This document shows, one piece after another, positions 33,340 to 48,472 of a DNA stretch of 64,000 nucleotides. The position numbers were made by a program, and so were the translations under genes. Source of the stretch: Pseudomonas leptonychotis (GTDB lineage Bacteria > Pseudomonadota > Gammaproteobacteria > Pseudomonadales > Pseudomonadaceae); NCBI RefSeq assembly GCF_004920405.1, contig NZ_RFLV01000001.1:1612001-1676000 (forward strand), given 5' to 3'. The notes below the pieces were generated by a model. That model searched no databases and was not told the origin of the DNA. It saw only the letters and a program-made list of their open reading frames with translations. Each line of letters opens with the position of its first letter. The stretch's first letter is position 1.

Positions 33340-34698
33340 TCACTTCTTGGTCGGCCGCTTCCAGCCTTCGATGTTGCGCTGCTTGGCGCGACCGACAGCC
33401 AGGGTGTTATCCGGCACATCACCAGTAATCACCGAACCGGCGCCGGTGGTGGCGCGATCACCCAGAGTCACTGGCGCAACCAATGCGCTGTTGGAGCCGA
33501 TAAAGACGTCTTCACCGAGTACGGTTTTGAACTTGTTGGCACCGTCATAATTACAAGTAATGGTGCCAGCACCAATATTGCTTCGCGCACCGATCTCAGC
33601 ATCGCCCAGATAACTCAGATGGCCGGCCTTGGCGCCTTCACCCAGCTTGGCGTTCTTTAGCTCAACGAAGTTGCCCACATGAGCCTTGGCGCCCAACACC
33701 GTACCCGGACGTAGACGCGCGAACGGGCCGCAATCGGCGCCCTCACCTACTTCCGCACCTTCCAAGTGGCTATTGGCTTTGATGATCGCACCGGCGCGCA
33801 GGGTGCTGTTCTTGATCACGCAGTTCGGCCCGATCTGTACGCCATCCTCGATCACCACCTGACCTTCGATAATCACGTTGATGTCGATGGTGACATCGCG
33901 ACCCACCGTGACCTCACCGCGCAGGTCAAAACGCGCAGGGTCGATCAGGGTCACGCCCTGTACCATCAGCTGGCGCGCGGCGCGGTACTGGTAATGACGC
34001 TCCAGCTGCGAGAGCTGAATGCGGTCGTTGGCGCCCAACACTTCCATTTCATCAGCCGCCTGTTCGGTGGCGACTACCAAGCCATCAGCCACTGCCATGG
34101 CGATCACGTCGGTCAGGTAATACTCACCCTGAACGTTGCTGTTAGACAGGCGACCCAGCCATTCGCCCAGACGTTTGCCCGGTACGGCAAGAATGCCTGT
34201 GTTGCCTTCACTGATGAGACGCTGCTCGGCGCTGGCGTCCTTGTGCTCGACGATGGCGTTGACTACACCACGGGCGTCGCGAACGATGCGGCCGTAACCG
34301 GTCGGGTCATTCAGGTTGACGGTCAACAGTCCAAGCTGCTGCTCGCTGACCAACTTCAACAAGCGTTGCAAGGTTTCCACTTCGATCAGCGGTACATCGC
34401 CGTAGAGAATCAGCACACGCTCGGCCGTCAGCTCGGGTAAGGCTTGGGCGACAGCGTGGCCGGTGCCCAGCTGCTCAGTTTGCAGCACGAAGTTCAAATC
34501 ATCCGCGGCCAACTGCTCGCGTACCCGCTCTGCACCGTGGCCAATCACCACATGAATGCCTTGTGGCTTGAGCTGGCGTGCCGTGTCGATCACATGCCCG
34601 AGCATGGATTTACCGGCAATCGGATGCAGAACCTTGGGCAAGGCGGAGCGCATGCGGGTGCCTTGGCCGGCGGCGAGGATGACGATATCGAGCGACAT
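33340..34698 (-). CDS. glmU: Bifunctional UDP-N-acetylglucosamine pyrophosphorylase / glucosamine-1-phosphate acetyltransferase
   Basis: A 452-residue enzyme starting [20 protein letters not shown], with the nucleotidyltransferase signature GxGTRM and, from about residue 250, a left-handed beta-helix of hexapeptide repeats ([35 protein letters not shown]). It produces UDP-GlcNAc. The ATG at 34698 is the family start; the frame runs further upstream but lies in non-coding sequence. It follows atpC after a terminator. Confidence 0.96.
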   Translation of the reverse strand: MSLDIVILAAGQGTRMRSALPKVLHPIAGKSMLGHVIDTARQLKPQGIHVVIGHGAERVREQLAADDLNFVLQTEQLGTGHAVAQALPELTAERVLILYGDVPLIEVETLQRLLKLVSEQQLGLLTVNLNDPTGYGRIVRDARGVVNAIVEHKDASAEQRLISEGNTGILAVPGKRLGEWLGRLSNSNVQGEYYLTDVIAMAVADGLVVATEQAADEMEVLGANDRIQLSQLERHYQYRAARQLMVQGVTLIDPARFDLRGEVTVGRDVTIDINVIIEGQVVIEDGVQIGPNCVIKNSTLRAGAIIKANSHLEGAEVGEGADCGPFARLRPGTVLGAKAHVGNFVELKNAKLGEGAKAGHLSYLGDAEIGARSNIGAGTITCNYDGANKFKTVLGEDVFIGSNSALVAPVTLGDRATTGAGSVITGDVPDNTLAVGRAKQRNIEGWKRPTKK

Positions 34699-34784
34699 AA
34701 GGGCAGATCCCAAGCAATAGCGGGTTGTTCCTTGTGGGCTAGGCCACTGCACAACCCGCAGAAAAGATGAAATGACAGACAAGA

Positions 34785-34810
34785 AAAAGGGTAGCCAAGG
34801 CTACCCTTTT
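34785..34810 (-). terminator. Rho-independent terminator of the ATP synthase operon
   Basis: AAAAGGGTAGCC and GGCTACCCTTTT form a 12-bp stem around AA, followed on the minus strand by TTCTTGTC. It lies 26 bp past the atpC stop. Confidence 0.88.
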
Positions 34811-34835
34811 ACTCGTTTGCGATGAAGCGGCGAAA

Positions 34836-35261
34836 TTAACCGCCGAACTTCTTACGCAACTGCTGAACGGTACGCAGCTGAGCTGCAACCTCGGCCAGAT
34901 GAGCAGCCGCAGAGCCGTAATCGAACTCGGCACCTTGCTCATGCAGCGCTTTCTCAGCAGCCTGGAGGGCTAGCTGAGCAGCAGCTTCATCGATATCGGC
35001 AGCACGCTGCACGGTATCAGCCAGCACTTTGATCATGCTCGGCTGGACTTCCAGGAAACCACCGGAGATGTAAAACACCTCGGCTTCGCCACCCAGCTTG
35101 ACCAGACGAATCGGGCCCGGCTTGAGGTCGGTGATCAGCGGCGCGTGACCTGGAGCGATACCGATATCACCCAGGTTACCGTGCGCAATCACCATCTCGA
35201 CCAGACCGGAGAAGATCTCGCCTTCTGCGCTGACGATGTCGCAATGGACTGTCATAGCCAT
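34836..35261 (-). CDS. atpC: F1 ATP synthase epsilon subunit
   Basis: A 141-residue subunit starting [20 protein letters not shown] with [20 protein letters not shown]. It couples rotation to the c-ring and inhibits ATP hydrolysis. The ATG at 35261 is the usual family start; the frame is open to 35273. It is last in the atpIBEFHAGDC operon, 82 bp after atpD. Confidence 0.96.
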   Translation of the reverse strand: MAMTVHCDIVSAEGEIFSGLVEMVIAHGNLGDIGIAPGHAPLITDLKPGPIRLVKLGGEAEVFYISGGFLEVQPSMIKVLADTVQRAADIDEAAAQLALQAAEKALHEQGAEFDYGSAAAHLAEVAAQLRTVQQLRKKFGG

Positions 35262-35343
35262 GTCTAACCTCACGTATCGATCTGCTTACAGACTAACAGC
35301 TTGCAAACAGACCGTAAGCGCCCGTTGCCGGGCGCACGGGTGA

Positions 35344-36741
<1,398 letters not shown>

Positions 36742-36767
36742 TCAACCGTCTAACAGTTGAACCGTGC

Positions 36768-37628
36768 TTAAACCGCGGCAGCGCCGCCGACGATTTCCGA
36801 AATTTCCTGGGTGATCGCTGCCTGACGTGCCTTGTTGTAAACCAACTGCAGGTCTTTGATGATATCGCCAGCGTTGTCGGTGGCGTTTTTCATCGCGATC
36901 ATCCGTGCCGCTTGTTCAGCCGCGTTGTTCTCAACCACTGCCTGGTACACCTGCGACTCCACGTAACGCACCATCAAGCCATCCAGCAACTCTTTGGCGT
37001 CGGGTTCGTACAGGTAATCCCAGTGGTGCTTGAGTTCTTTATCCGGATCGGCCACCAGCGGAATCAACTGCTCCACTGTCGGCTTTTGCGTCATGGTGTT
37101 GATGAACTTGTTCGAGACCACGGACAAACGATCGATACGACCATCGAGGTACGCATCGAGCATTACCTTGACGCTACCGATCAGATCATTGATCGACGGT
37201 TCTTCGCCCAGGTGGCTGATCGCAGCAACGATGTTGCCACCAAAGTTGCGGAAGAATGCCGCACCCTTGCTGCCAACGACGCAGAGATCAATCTCAACGC
37301 CTTGCTCGCGATTGCTCGCCATGTCTTTAACCAGAGCCTTGAACAGGTTGGTATTCAGACCACCACACAGACCACGGTCCGAACTCACCACGACATAACC
37401 AACACGCTTAACGGCACGGTCGACCATGAACGGATGACGGTATTCCGGGTTAGCGTTGGCCAGATGACCAATCACCTGACGGATACGCTCCGCGTAGGGA
37501 CGGCTAGCAGCCATGCGCATTTGTGCTCTGCGCATTTTGCTGACCGCCACTTTTTCCATGGCGCTGGTGATCTTCTGCGTGCTTTTGATGCTCGCAATCT
37601 TGCTGCGAATCTCTTTTGCGCCTGCCAT
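36768..37628 (-). CDS. atpG: F1 ATP synthase gamma subunit
   Basis: A 286-residue rotor subunit starting [20 protein letters not shown] and ending with the conserved coiled-coil ([40 protein letters not shown]). Both termini form the central stalk. Order atpA-atpG-atpD is standard. Confidence 0.97.
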   Translation of the reverse strand: MAGAKEIRSKIASIKSTQKITSAMEKVAVSKMRRAQMRMAASRPYAERIRQVIGHLANANPEYRHPFMVDRAVKRVGYVVVSSDRGLCGGLNTNLFKALVKDMASNREQGVEIDLCVVGSKGAAFFRNFGGNIVAAISHLGEEPSINDLIGSVKVMLDAYLDGRIDRLSVVSNKFINTMTQKPTVEQLIPLVADPDKELKHHWDYLYEPDAKELLDGLMVRYVESQVYQAVVENNAAEQAARMIAMKNATDNAGDIIKDLQLVYNKARQAAITQEISEIVGGAAAV

Positions 37629-37678
37629 TTGACACCTATCGGGTTAGCAAGCGGGGACCTTGCGGTCCCCACTGCGGC

Positions 37679-39223
37679 TTACCAGGTTTGGGTGGCCTTG
37701 AACTTCTCGATACCGGCTTTCAGCTGGCCATCGATGTCGTCATTGAAGTCACCCTTCTCGTTGATCTTCGCCAGCAGAGCGGCGTGATCCCGGTTGAAGT
37801 AAGCAATCAGGGCCTGTTCGAATGCGCCAACTTTGGCGACTTCGATGTCGACCAGGAAACCACGCTCGGCGGCATACAGCGATACGGACATGTCGGCAAT
37901 CGACATTGGCGCATATTGCTTCTGCTTCATCAGCTCGGTAACGCGCTGACCATGCTCAAGCTGCTTACGGGTGGCTTCGTCCAGGTCAGAAGCAAACTGG
38001 GCGAATGCTGCCAGTTCACGGTACTGAGCCAGAGCGGTACGGATACCACCGGAGAGCTTCTTGATGATCTTGGTCTGTGCAGCACCACCCACGCGGGATA
38101 CCGAAATACCGGCGTTGACCGCAGGACGGATACCCGAGTTGAACATGGCCGATTCGAGGAAGATCTGACCGTCGGTGATCGAGATCACGTTGGTCGGAAC
38201 GAACGCGGAAACGTCGCCAGCCTGGGTTTCGATGATCGGCAGAGCGGTCAAGGAACCGGTCTTGCCAGTCACGGCGCCATTGGTGAACTTCTCAACGTAC
38301 TCTTCGGAAACGCGGGAAGCGCGCTCCAGCAGACGGCTGTGGAGATAGAACACGTCGCCTGGGTAGGCTTCACGGCCTGGCGGACGGCGCAGCAGCAGGG
38401 AAATCTGGCGGTAAGCCACTGCTTGCTTGGACAGATCGTCATAAACGATCAGCGCGTCTTCACCGCGGTCGCGGAAGTATTCGCCCATGGTGCAACCGGC
38501 GTACGGTGCAATGAACTGCAGCGCAGCGGATTCGGAAGCGGAAGCCGCGACAACGATGGTGTTAGCCAGCGCGCCGTTTTCTTCCAGCTTGCGAACCACG
38601 TTGGCGATGGTCGATTGCTTCTGACCAATGGCAACGTAGACGCACTTAATGCCGCTGTTTTTCTGGTTGATGATGGCGTCGATGGCCAGAGCGGTTTTAC
38701 CGATCTGACGGTCACCGATGATCAGCTCACGCTGGCCACGGCCAACCGGGATCATGGCATCGACCGACTTATAACCGGTTTGCACCGGTTGGTCGACCGA
38801 CTTACGCCAGATCACGCCCGGCGCAACCTTCTCAACCGCGTCGGTAGCGACGTTGTTCAGCGGGCCTTTGCCGTCAATTGGGTTGCCCAGTGCGTCGACA
38901 ACGCGACCCAGCAATTCCGGACCAACCGGAACTTCCAGGATGCGGCCAGTGCACTTGGCGCTCATGCCTTCGGCCAGGGAGGTATAAGCCCCCAGGACAA
39001 CTGCACCCACGGAGTCTTGCTCCAGGTTCAGTGCCATACCGTAGACACCGCCCGGGAACTCGATCATTTCGCCGTACATAACGTCGGCGAGACCGTGAAT
39101 ACGCACAATACCGTCAGATACGCTGACGACAGTGCCTTCGTTACGGGCTTGAGAGGCGACATCGAGATTATCGATACGCCCCTTGATGATTTCACTTATT
39201 TCGGAAGGATTGAGTTGCTGCAT
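37679..39223 (-). CDS. atpA: F1 ATP synthase alpha subunit
   Basis: A 514-residue subunit starting [20 protein letters not shown], with Walker [19 protein letters not shown] and [20 protein letters not shown]. It forms the non-catalytic nucleotide sites of F1. Located 21 bp after atpH. Confidence 0.98.
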   Translation of the reverse strand: MQQLNPSEISEIIKGRIDNLDVASQARNEGTVVSVSDGIVRIHGLADVMYGEMIEFPGGVYGMALNLEQDSVGAVVLGAYTSLAEGMSAKCTGRILEVPVGPELLGRVVDALGNPIDGKGPLNNVATDAVEKVAPGVIWRKSVDQPVQTGYKSVDAMIPVGRGQRELIIGDRQIGKTALAIDAIINQKNSGIKCVYVAIGQKQSTIANVVRKLEENGALANTIVVAASASESAALQFIAPYAGCTMGEYFRDRGEDALIVYDDLSKQAVAYRQISLLLRRPPGREAYPGDVFYLHSRLLERASRVSEEYVEKFTNGAVTGKTGSLTALPIIETQAGDVSAFVPTNVISITDGQIFLESAMFNSGIRPAVNAGISVSRVGGAAQTKIIKKLSGGIRTALAQYRELAAFAQFASDLDEATRKQLEHGQRVTELMKQKQYAPMSIADMSVSLYAAERGFLVDIEVAKVGAFEQALIAYFNRDHAALLAKINEKGDFNDDIDGQLKAGIEKFKATQTW

Positions 39224-39244
39224 AGCTCTGCTGCCCCTTCAAAC

Positions 39245-39781
39245 TCAAGATTTCAATGCTTCGGCCAGCTTCGCGATTTTGCCGCGAACTGAGCCATCGA
39301 TAACCAGGTCGCCGGCGCGGATCAGAACACCACCTATAAGAGTGGCATCCTCCGCGGCGTGCAGACGCACTTCTCGGCCGAGCCGTGCACTGAGAACCTT
39401 GGCGAGTTTGTCTTGCTGTTCATCGCTCAATGCGAAGGCACTGGTAACGTCCACGTCGATCGACTTTTCCTGCTCGGCCTTGTACAGGTCGAACAGTTCA
39501 ACGATCTCTGGCAACAGGGCCAGGCGATCGTTTTCAGCGACGATATGAATGAAATTGCGTACCTTGGCGTCGAACTTATCACCACACACCTCAACAAAGG
39601 TGGTGGCCTTGTCTGTACTCGTCAAACGCGGTGCTTTAAGCACGCTTTGCATGGTGTCGTCTTGCGACACCGCTGCAGCCAGGCCGAGCATGGCTGACCA
39701 AGAGGCCAGTTGCTGGTGGGCCTGAGCATACTCAAAGGCAGCCTTGGCGTAAGGTCGGGCCAACGTGGTCAGTTCTGCCAT
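39245..39781 (-). CDS. atpH: ATP synthase delta subunit
   Basis: A 178-residue protein starting [20 protein letters not shown], typical of the OSCP/delta family, and ending [20 protein letters not shown]. It joins F1 to the peripheral b stalk. It starts 14 bp after atpF. Confidence 0.97.
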   Translation of the reverse strand: MAELTTLARPYAKAAFEYAQAHQQLASWSAMLGLAAAVSQDDTMQSVLKAPRLTSTDKATTFVEVCGDKFDAKVRNFIHIVAENDRLALLPEIVELFDLYKAEQEKSIDVDVTSAFALSDEQQDKLAKVLSARLGREVRLHAAEDATLIGGVLIRAGDLVIDGSVRGKIAKLAEALKS

Positions 39782-39795
39782 GATCGCGCCCTCGC

Positions 39796-40266
39796 TTAAA
39801 TTTCGGCTGCCAGTTTGGAAACCAGCTCCGCATGCGCGTTTTGGTCGATAGATGCGCCCAGGATCTTCTCGGCACCGCTAACGGCCAGGCTACCCAGTTG
39901 GGCACGCAGCGCGTCTTTGACACCGTTGATTTCCTGCTCGATCTCGGCCTGAGCCTGAGCCTTCACACGGTCAGCTTCGACACGGGCCTGTTCACGGGCT
40001 TCGTCGACGATCTGGGTACCGCGTTTCTTGGCTTGCTCAATGATCTCGGCTGCTTGGCCTTTGGCTTCGCGCAGTTGCTGACCCACTTTCTCTTGGGCCA
40101 ACTCCAGGTCACGAGCCGCACGGCTAGCGGCGTCCAGGCCGTCTGCGATCTTCTTCTGACGTTCTTGCAAAGCCGTAATGACCGGAGGCCACACGTACTT
40201 CATGCAGAACAGCACGAAGATGAAGAAGGCAACGGACTGACCAATCAGGGTTGCATTAATGTTCAC
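39796..40266 (-). CDS. atpF: F0 ATP synthase subunit b
   Basis: A 156-residue stalk subunit: one N-terminal membrane helix ([20 protein letters not shown]) and a long charged coiled coil ([40 protein letters not shown]). Two copies form the peripheral stalk. Confidence 0.97.
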   Translation of the reverse strand: MNINATLIGQSVAFFIFVLFCMKYVWPPVITALQERQKKIADGLDAASRAARDLELAQEKVGQQLREAKGQAAEIIEQAKKRGTQIVDEAREQARVEADRVKAQAQAEIEQEINGVKDALRAQLGSLAVSGAEKILGASIDQNAHAELVSKLAAEI

Positions 40267-40322
40267 GCCAACACCTCGCTCGTTCGTTGTCCATCACAAC
40301 CAATCACTCGAAAACCGAGTGA

Positions 40323-40610
<288 letters not shown>

Positions 40611-40694
40611 TTAAGGTTTCTAAGGGTAAAGCGGTAAAACAAAATCGGTACTTCTGTGCCCTTGCGAGCGTCCACCATGAGCGCCTAAACGCTC

Positions 40695-41988
<1,294 letters not shown>

Positions 41989-42147
41989 CATTTTTTCCTG
42001 GAAACTAAACTCGGGCGTCGACACCCAAAAAATCAATAACTTGGCATACTTTGTGCCGACGAAATGCGCGCAGAGTATAGGGGCGCTTCCACCCCTGTTC
42101 AACTGCCAGGTAGTGATTTCCGACTAGTCGCTACACGGCCAATTGTT

Positions 42148-43020
42148 TCAGCGAATGTGGGCGAGCACGCCTTGCAGCTCATCCAGCGAGCTGTAGCTGA
42201 TCACTAATTGACCTTTGCCTTTCTGCCCATGCTTGATCTGCACCGGCGAGCCCAGGCGCTCAGCCAGGCGCTGTTCCAGGCGAATGATGTCTGGATCAGC
42301 CTTGACCTCGGTCACAGGCTTTTCCTTGCTGTTCAGCCATTGGCGCACCAGTGCTTCAGTTTGGCGCACGGTGAGGCCACGTGCGACAACATGTCGCGCA
42401 CCTTCGGTCTGCTGTTCGGCCGGTAATCCGAGCAAGGCACGGGCATGGCCCATTTCCAGATCGCCATGAGACAGCAGAATCTTGATCTCTTCCGGCAGGG
42501 CGATCAGGCGCAACAGGTTGCTGATGGTTACCCGCGATTTACCCACTGCATCGGCGACTTGCTGCTGAGTCAGCTGGAACTCTTGCTGCAAACGCTGCAA
42601 GGCCATGGCTTCTTCGATGGGGTTGAGGTCTTCACGCTGGATATTCTCAATCAGCGCCATGGCAATGGCCGCTTCGTCCGGCAGTTCACGCACCATGGCC
42701 GGAATTTTGTCCAGGCCAGCTTGCTGACTGGCGCGCCAGCGGCGCTCACCGGCAACAATCTCAAAACGGCCATCAGCGATCGGGCGAATCACGATCGGCT
42801 GCATCACCCCATGAGATTTGATCGATTGCGCCAATTCTTCCAGGGCGGTCGAATCCATATCGCGACGTGGCTGGTATTTGCCGCGCTGAATCAGGTCCAG
42901 TGGCACATATTGCAACTCACGGCTGTCGACCTGTGCGGCCTCTTCCTGCAAGGCATTGACGCTGCTACCGCCCAGCAGAGCGTCCAGACCGCGTCCCAGT
43001 CCTCGTTTTTTCACAGCCAT
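42148..43020 (-). CDS. parB: Chromosome-partitioning protein ParB
   Basis: A 290-residue protein starting MAVKKRGLGRGLDALLGG. The ParB/Srx domain contains GKYQPRRDMDS and IVAGERRWRASQQAGLDKIP, the CTP-binding GERR region, then a helix-turn-helix (LTQQQVADAVGKSRVTISNL). It binds parS sites, two of which lie in recF in this window, and works with ParA in origin segregation. It lies 10 bp after parA. Confidence 0.96.
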   Translation of the reverse strand: MAVKKRGLGRGLDALLGGSSVNALQEEAAQVDSRELQYVPLDLIQRGKYQPRRDMDSTALEELAQSIKSHGVMQPIVIRPIADGRFEIVAGERRWRASQQAGLDKIPAMVRELPDEAAIAMALIENIQREDLNPIEEAMALQRLQQEFQLTQQQVADAVGKSRVTISNLLRLIALPEEIKILLSHGDLEMGHARALLGLPAEQQTEGARHVVARGLTVRQTEALVRQWLNSKEKPVTEVKADPDIIRLEQRLAERLGSPVQIKHGQKGKGQLVISYSSLDELQGVLAHIR

Positions 43021-43030
43021 GCGAATTTCC

Positions 43031-43819
43031 TTATGCGGTTGCGGTGTGGGCACTGGCACGCTGACGGCGAACCAACTCGCCGGCCAACGCGAGATAGGCG
43101 ATGGCCCCACGTGATTGCTTGTCATACACCAGCGCCGGCATGCCGTAGCTAGGGGCTTCGGCCAAACGCACGTTACGCGGAATGACCACGTCGTAGAGCT
43201 TGTCGCCGAAATGTTCTTTGAGCTGCGCACTGACATCGTTGGTCAGGCCCATGCGCGGGTCATACATGGTACGCAGCAGGCCTTCGATCCTCAGTTTTGG
43301 ATTGAGAATCTCGGCGATACGCTGAATGCTGTTGACCAGATCAGACAACCCCTCCAATGCGTAGTACTCGCACTGCATGGGGATAATCACGCCGTCGGCG
43401 GCGACCAACGCGTTGATGGTCAGCATCGACAGCGCCGGCGGACAGTCAATCAGGATGTAATCGTAATTTTCACGAATTGGCGCCAACGCATAACGCAGCC
43501 GGCTTTCCTTCATTTTCATTTCCAGCAGCGAGACTTCTGCAGCGGTCAGGTCGCGGTTGGCCGGCAATAACTGGTAACCACCGTGTTCAGAAAACTGCAT
43601 GGCGTCGACCAGGTTGCATTCGCCGATCAGCACGTCGTAGATCGAGTGCTCCAACGCGTGCTTATCCACACCGCTGCCCATGGTCGCGTTGCCTTGGGGA
43701 TCGAGGTCAATCAGCAGTACACGGCGCTTGGTGGCTACCAGCGATGCCGCCAGATTGATGCAGGTGGTGGTTTTGCCCACGCCGCCTTTCTGGTTAGCGA
43801 TTGCGAATACCTTAGCCAT
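43031..43819 (-). CDS. parA: Chromosome-partitioning ATPase ParA (Soj)
   Basis: A 262-residue deviant Walker ATPase starting MAKVFAIANQKGGVGKTTTC (KGGVGKTT) with IDLDPQGNATMGSGVD and LIDCPPALSMLTINAL. It pairs with ParB at the origin. Downstream of rsmG and upstream of parB, as in all Pseudomonas. Confidence 0.97.
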   Translation of the reverse strand: MAKVFAIANQKGGVGKTTTCINLAASLVATKRRVLLIDLDPQGNATMGSGVDKHALEHSIYDVLIGECNLVDAMQFSEHGGYQLLPANRDLTAAEVSLLEMKMKESRLRYALAPIRENYDYILIDCPPALSMLTINALVAADGVIIPMQCEYYALEGLSDLVNSIQRIAEILNPKLRIEGLLRTMYDPRMGLTNDVSAQLKEHFGDKLYDVVIPRNVRLAEAPSYGMPALVYDKQSRGAIAYLALAGELVRRQRASAHTATA

Positions 43820-43832
43820 GCTGTCGTTCCCC

Positions 43833-44480
43833 CTAGACCGAGCGACGCAGTATCAGCAGATGGCGCTGACCTTGGCAACCTGGAACCTTGAGCACATGAG
43901 TGGCAGTGAGAGAGAAGTCCGCAGGCAGGGCTTGCAGTTCGTCATCTGGATGCACGCCTTTCATGGCCAGCCATTGGGTATTCACATCGCCCAGATGGCG
44001 GGTCCAATTGCTGAAATCTTCCAGGGAGCTGAACGCCCGTGAGCAAATGCCACTGAATGGCTGCTCAGGTTGAAACTCTTCGACCCGGCTGTGGATAACT
44101 TGCAAGTTAGCCAGTTTCAGCTCGAGCTTCACCTGGGTGAGGAAGCGAGTCTTCTTGCCGTTTGAGTCAAGCAAGGTGAACTGCCGCTCAGGAAACAAAA
44201 TGGCCAAAGGAATACCGGGCATGCCGCCGCCACTGCCAACGTCCAGCCAGTTATCCCCAGCCTCGACGACGTAGGGCACCACACTGAGGCTGTCGAGCAA
44301 ATGACGCGAGACCATCTCATCCGGATCGCGCACTGCAGTGAGGTTGTAAGCCTTGTTCCACTTGATCAGTAGGGCCAAGTAGGCGAGCAGCTGTTCGTGT
44401 TGCTCGGCACTCAGTTCTACACCCAATTCACGGGCGCCTTCGCGCAGTTCTTCGGCGTGCTGTGCAGTAACCAACGACAT
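43833..44480 (-). CDS. rsmG: 16S rRNA (guanine527-N7)-methyltransferase
   Basis: A 215-residue SAM methyltransferase (GidB) with [20 protein letters not shown] as the SAM motif and [20 protein letters not shown]. It methylates G527 of 16S rRNA. It overlaps mnmG by one base. Confidence 0.96.
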   Translation of the reverse strand: MSLVTAQHAEELREGARELGVELSAEQHEQLLAYLALLIKWNKAYNLTAVRDPDEMVSRHLLDSLSVVPYVVEAGDNWLDVGSGGGMPGIPLAILFPERQFTLLDSNGKKTRFLTQVKLELKLANLQVIHSRVEEFQPEQPFSGICSRAFSSLEDFSNWTRHLGDVNTQWLAMKGVHPDDELQALPADFSLTATHVLKVPGCQGQRHLLILRRSV

Positions 44481-46375
44481 CAGGCGCTGTGCTCCAACTG
44501 CTGACCGGCAGTGCGTTTTTTCAGGTGAATCAGCAACAGCGAAATCGCCGCCGGAGTGACACCGGGAACTCGCGAGGCCTGGCCTAGGGTTTCCGGGCGG
44601 GTGTCGCCAAGCTTGTGCTGAATTTCTTTGGATAGACCGGAAATTCCCGCGTAATCGATATCGGCCGGCAGTTTGGTGTTCTCACTGGCGCGCAGGCGGG
44701 CAATTTCATCCTGCTGGCGGTCGATATAGCCAGCGTATTTGGTTTTGATCTCAACCTGATCGGCCACTTGCGGGTCTTGCGCGCCACCGCCGGTGATAGC
44801 CACCAAGCCGGCGTAATCGATTTCCGGACGTGCGAGCAGGTTGAGCAGATTGTATTCGTGGGTCAGCGGCGTGCCGAAGTGCTCGGCAATCGCATCGCCC
44901 TGATCCGTACCCGGGCGCACCCAGGTGCTTTTCAGACGTTGTTCTTCCTGCACGATGGCTTCGCGCTTGGTTTCAAACGCCACCCAACGCACATCATCGA
45001 CCAGACCTAACTCACGGCCCTTTTCGGTCAGACGCAGATCGGCGTTGTCTTCACGCAGGATCAGTCGGTATTCGGCGCGCGAAGTGAACATGCGGTAAGG
45101 CTCTTGGGTGCCCAAGGTAATCAGGTCGTCGACCAGCACACCGATGTACGCCTCATCGCGGCGTGGGCACCAGCTGTCCTTGCCCTGAGCACGCAGTGCG
45201 GCGTTGCAACCTGCCAGCAAACCTTGCGCGCCGGCTTCTTCGTAGCCGGTAGTTCCATTGATCTGCCCGGCAAAGAACAGCCCGGCAATCACTTTGGTTT
45301 CCAGGCTGTACTTCAAATCACGTGGATCGAAGTAGTCGTACTCTATGGCATAGCCAGGACGCACGATGTGGGCGTTTTCCATACCTTGGATACTGCGCAC
45401 AATCTGCAACTGCACGTCGAATGGCAACGAGGTGGAAATACCGTTGGGGTACAGCTCATGGGTGTTCAAGCCTTCTGGCTCGATAAACACCTGGTGGCTC
45501 TCTTTGTCGGCGAAGCGATGAATTTTGTCTTCAATCGATGGGCAATAGCGCGGACCAACCCCTTCGATCACGCCCGAGTACATCGGCGAACGGTCGAGGT
45601 TGGCGGCGATGATTTCGTGAGTACGCGCATTGGTATGGGTGATCCAACAACTGACCTGCCGGGGTTGTTGCTCGGCGCGACCGAGGAATGACATCAGCGG
45701 CGTTGGCGTATCGCCCGGCTGTTCGGTCATCAGCGAAAAATCCACAGATCGCCCATCGATACGTGGGGGCGTGCCGGTTTTTAGTCGACCGACCCGCAAT
45801 GGCAACTCACGTAAGCGTTGCGCCAGGGCAATCGACGGCGGGTCGCCGGCGCGACCACCGGAGTAGTTCTGCAAACCGATGTGGATAAGTCCACCGAGGA
45901 AGGTGCCGGTGGTCAGTACCACGGAGTCTGCAAGGAAACGCAGGCCCATCTGGGTGACGACGCCTTTGACTTCATGGTTTTCGACGATCAGGTCATCCGC
46001 TGCCTGCTGAAATATCCACAGGTTGGCTTGGTTTTCCAGGGTTTCGCGAATCGCCGCTTTGTACAGCACGCGGTCTGCTTGAGCCCGTGTGGCCCTTACG
46101 GCTGGGCCTTTGCGGCTGTTCAGTACACGAAACTGAATACCACCACGGTCGGTGGCTTCTGCCATGGCGCCGCCAAGGGCATCGATTTCCTTGACCAGAT
46201 GGCTCTTGCCTATCCCGCCAATCGCCGGGTTGCAGCTCATCTGCCCCAGCGTTTCCACGTTATGGGTCAGCAACAGGGTTTTTACCCCCATGCGTGCTGC
46301 CGCCAGTGCGGCTTCGGTACCGGCATGACCGCCGCCGATGACGATCACCTGAAAACGGGAAGGGAAATCCACCAC
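44480..46375 (-). CDS. mnmG: tRNA uridine-5-carboxymethylaminomethyl modification enzyme, FAD subunit
   Basis: A 631-residue flavoprotein (GidA) with the Rossmann motif [20 protein letters not shown], followed by [20 protein letters not shown] and the C-terminal [20 protein letters not shown]. With MnmE it modifies the wobble uridine of several tRNAs. Two tandem GTG codons (46375 and 46372) can serve as the start, with GAGGTG just upstream. An origin-like region lies immediately upstream. Confidence 0.97.
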   Translation of the reverse strand: MVDFPSRFQVIVIGGGHAGTEAALAAARMGVKTLLLTHNVETLGQMSCNPAIGGIGKSHLVKEIDALGGAMAEATDRGGIQFRVLNSRKGPAVRATRAQADRVLYKAAIRETLENQANLWIFQQAADDLIVENHEVKGVVTQMGLRFLADSVVLTTGTFLGGLIHIGLQNYSGGRAGDPPSIALAQRLRELPLRVGRLKTGTPPRIDGRSVDFSLMTEQPGDTPTPLMSFLGRAEQQPRQVSCWITHTNARTHEIIAANLDRSPMYSGVIEGVGPRYCPSIEDKIHRFADKESHQVFIEPEGLNTHELYPNGISTSLPFDVQLQIVRSIQGMENAHIVRPGYAIEYDYFDPRDLKYSLETKVIAGLFFAGQINGTTGYEEAGAQGLLAGCNAALRAQGKDSWCPRRDEAYIGVLVDDLITLGTQEPYRMFTSRAEYRLILREDNADLRLTEKGRELGLVDDVRWVAFETKREAIVQEEQRLKSTWVRPGTDQGDAIAEHFGTPLTHEYNLLNLLARPEIDYAGLVAITGGGAQDPQVADQVEIKTKYAGYIDRQQDEIARLRASENTKLPADIDYAGISGLSKEIQHKLGDTRPETLGQASRVPGVTPAAISLLLIHLKKRTAGQQLEHSA

Positions 46376-47030
46376 GCACCTCGTGCCTGTTGCGAATTAG
46401 GGGGCTTTTTGGATTGAAAAGCGGGAAAGGCGGCAAGTATAGGCAGTTAGAACAGCTGAAAGAAGCCTTTTGCACAAAAAATAGCCAGCTGGCTTAGGCA
46501 AGAAAATGAACGTGCGGTTAATAAAGATTAAAAGAATGAATTTTTATAGAGCTTTGTTTTTATGTTTATTACTTACAAAGCAGTTTTCTGTGGATAGATT
46601 GCTACAGGTCAATCAAATCAATGTGTACAGCGTTCTGAAAGGTTGTGCTAATCCTGGCATTTTTCTGTTCAGTTGCCGTATGCAAGCTGTGGATGAAAGC
46701 GATGGTTATCCACAGGGGCCGTTATCCTCAGTTTTATCACCGGGTTATAGGCAGGGCTTAGGCTGGGTTTTCCACAGGGCTTAGGTGGATAAATAAATGG
46801 GTTGATGAGCTTTTTTCGCCCACGCGAAAGCCTGCCGTTTGGCATTAATGAAGGTTTAGAGACCGACGCTATGCAGGATGGGTTAAACGCAGGTGGACAA
46901 TCGTGAAGGCAACAGAAGGATGGGGGTGCGGTAACCCATCAGGAATCGGGTGCAGATGATGGGTTACGCGCCGGGCTGGATTTGTATTGGTGGCACGTTC
47001 AACGTTCTGCGCCGCTAACCCATCCTACGG
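46376..47030. other. Second origin-like region upstream of mnmG (DnaA boxes, AT-rich stretch)
   Basis: No gene is supported. An AT-rich stretch (46501-46580) is followed by a cluster of DnaA-box-like 9-mers: TGTGGATAG 46589, TGTGGATGA 46688, a perfect TTATCCACA at 46706-46714, TTTTCCACA 46768 and GGTGGATAA 46784. Pseudomonas is known to carry a second autonomously replicating segment at this place. From 46873 a GTAGGATGGGTT-type repeat cluster runs to the mnmE stop. Confidence 0.75.
46873..47029. repeat. GTAGGATGGGTT-family repeat cluster
   Basis: AGGATGGGTTAAACGCAGGT opens and CTAACCCATCCTAC closes the stretch, with inner GGTAACCCATC and GATGGGTTACGC pairs. It lies next to the stop of mnmE, separating the mnmE message from the origin-like region. 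Confidence 0.65.
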
Positions 47031-48398
47031 TTATTTACCGATACAGAAGCTGGAGAAAATCCGCCCAAGTAGGTCGTCCGAGCTAAAGGCACCAGTGATT
47101 TCCCCCAGGCTTTGCTGAGCCATGCGCAGGTCTTCAGCCAGCAGCTCTCCCGCCCCGGCAAGGGTCAACTGAGCATGGCCATGCTCCAGGTGTGTGGATG
47201 CTTGGCGTAGGGCCTCCAAGTGACGCCTGCGAGCGCTGAAGCTGCTTTCTGAGGTCTGCTCATAGCCCATACAGGCCTTCAGGTGTTCGCGCAGTAGATC
47301 CAGGCCTTCTGCGGACTTGGCCGAGAGGCTGATGGTGATATGGCCGTCATTGCAGGCTTCAAGCATTACCGACTCGCCAGACAGGTCGGCCTTGTTGCGA
47401 ATGAGCGTGACCTTGGCGGGATCTGGACGCAGGTCGAGAAACTCTGGCCACAGGGCAAAAGGATCGTCTGCTTCCGGTGCAGTGGCATCCACCACCAATA
47501 GAATGCGGTCGGCTTCACCAATCGCTTTGAGTGCGCGCTCTACACCGATGCGTTCAACCTGATCGTCGGTATTACGCAGGCCTGCGGTATCGACCACATG
47601 CAGGGGCATACCGTCGATGTGGATATGTTCGCGCAATACATCACGGGTGGTGCCGGCGATCTCGGTGACGATGGCGGCCTCACGCCCAGCCAGGGCATTG
47701 AGCAGGCTGGATTTGCCCGCGTTTGGCCGGCCGGCGATCACCACGGTCATACCATCACGTAGCAGCGCACCCTGCCCGGCTTCGCGCAGTACGCCAGCAA
47801 GGTCGGTACGCACGCCATCGAGCAGGCTCAGGACATGGCCGTCGGCAAGAAAGTCGATTTCTTCTTCGGGGAAGTCGATGGCCGCTTCTACATAAATCCG
47901 CAGGCTGATCAGGCGCTCAGTCAGGCCATGCACACGTCGGGAGAACTCCCCCTGCAGTGAGCGCAGAGCATTACGCGCCGCCTGCTCAGAACTGGCCTCG
48001 ATCAGGTCAGCAATCGCCTCAGCTTGCGCCAGGTCGAGCTTGTCATTGAGAAAGGCGCGTTCGCTAAATTCGCCCGGGTTGGCCAGGCGTGCGCCGAGTT
48101 GTACACAACGGCGCAGCAGCAGATCGAGCACCACCGGGCCGCCATGACCCTGCAATTCCAGCACATCCTCGCCGGTAAATGAGTGAGGGCCAGGGAAGTA
48201 CAGCGCCAGACCTTCGTCGAGTACCTGTTGGGCATCAGCGAAGAACGGGCCGTAGTGTGCATAGCGTGGCTTGAGCTCACGTTGGCAAATCTCTTCAGCC
48301 AGTTTTCCCGCCAGCGGCCCGGACACGCGCACGATGCCGACCCCACCCCGACCTTGGGCAGTGGCGACGGCGGCAATGGTTTCACGGACTGTTTGCAT
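47031..48398 (-). CDS. mnmE: tRNA modification GTPase
   Basis: A 455-residue GTPase starting [20 protein letters not shown]. The G domain has [22 protein letters not shown] and DTAGLR, and the C terminus is the invariant FCIGK. It partners MnmG. The ATG at 48398 has GGAG at a good distance and matches the family start, so the longer frame from 48419 is not used. Confidence 0.97.
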   Translation of the reverse strand: MQTVRETIAAVATAQGRGGVGIVRVSGPLAGKLAEEICQRELKPRYAHYGPFFADAQQVLDEGLALYFPGPHSFTGEDVLELQGHGGPVVLDLLLRRCVQLGARLANPGEFSERAFLNDKLDLAQAEAIADLIEASSEQAARNALRSLQGEFSRRVHGLTERLISLRIYVEAAIDFPEEEIDFLADGHVLSLLDGVRTDLAGVLREAGQGALLRDGMTVVIAGRPNAGKSSLLNALAGREAAIVTEIAGTTRDVLREHIHIDGMPLHVVDTAGLRNTDDQVERIGVERALKAIGEADRILLVVDATAPEADDPFALWPEFLDLRPDPAKVTLIRNKADLSGESVMLEACNDGHITISLSAKSAEGLDLLREHLKACMGYEQTSESSFSARRRHLEALRQASTHLEHGHAQLTLAGAGELLAEDLRMAQQSLGEITGAFSSDDLLGRIFSSFCIGK

Positions 48399-48422
48399 GC
48401 GGGTCTCCAGATGCGACATAGC

Positions 48423-48448
48423 AAAACGCCCCTGAAGAGGGGCGTTTT
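48423..48448 (-). terminator. Terminator after yidC
   Basis: AAAACGCCCC and GGGGCGTTTT form a stem around TGAAGA, 25 bp past the yidC stop. A T run on the minus strand completes a rho-independent terminator for the rpmH-rnpA-yidD-yidC transcript. Confidence 0.85.
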
Positions 48449-48472
48449 ATCCAGCTTAGAAGCTTGTGCGGC

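Noticed and set aside
37616..39292. 558-codon open frame on the plus strand
   Set aside because: It is antisense to atpA and has no recognisable domain or ribosome-binding site.
46506..46784. 92-codon open frame in the region upstream of mnmG
   Set aside because: It spans DnaA boxes and the AT-rich tract, lacks a ribosome-binding site, and fits origin DNA better.
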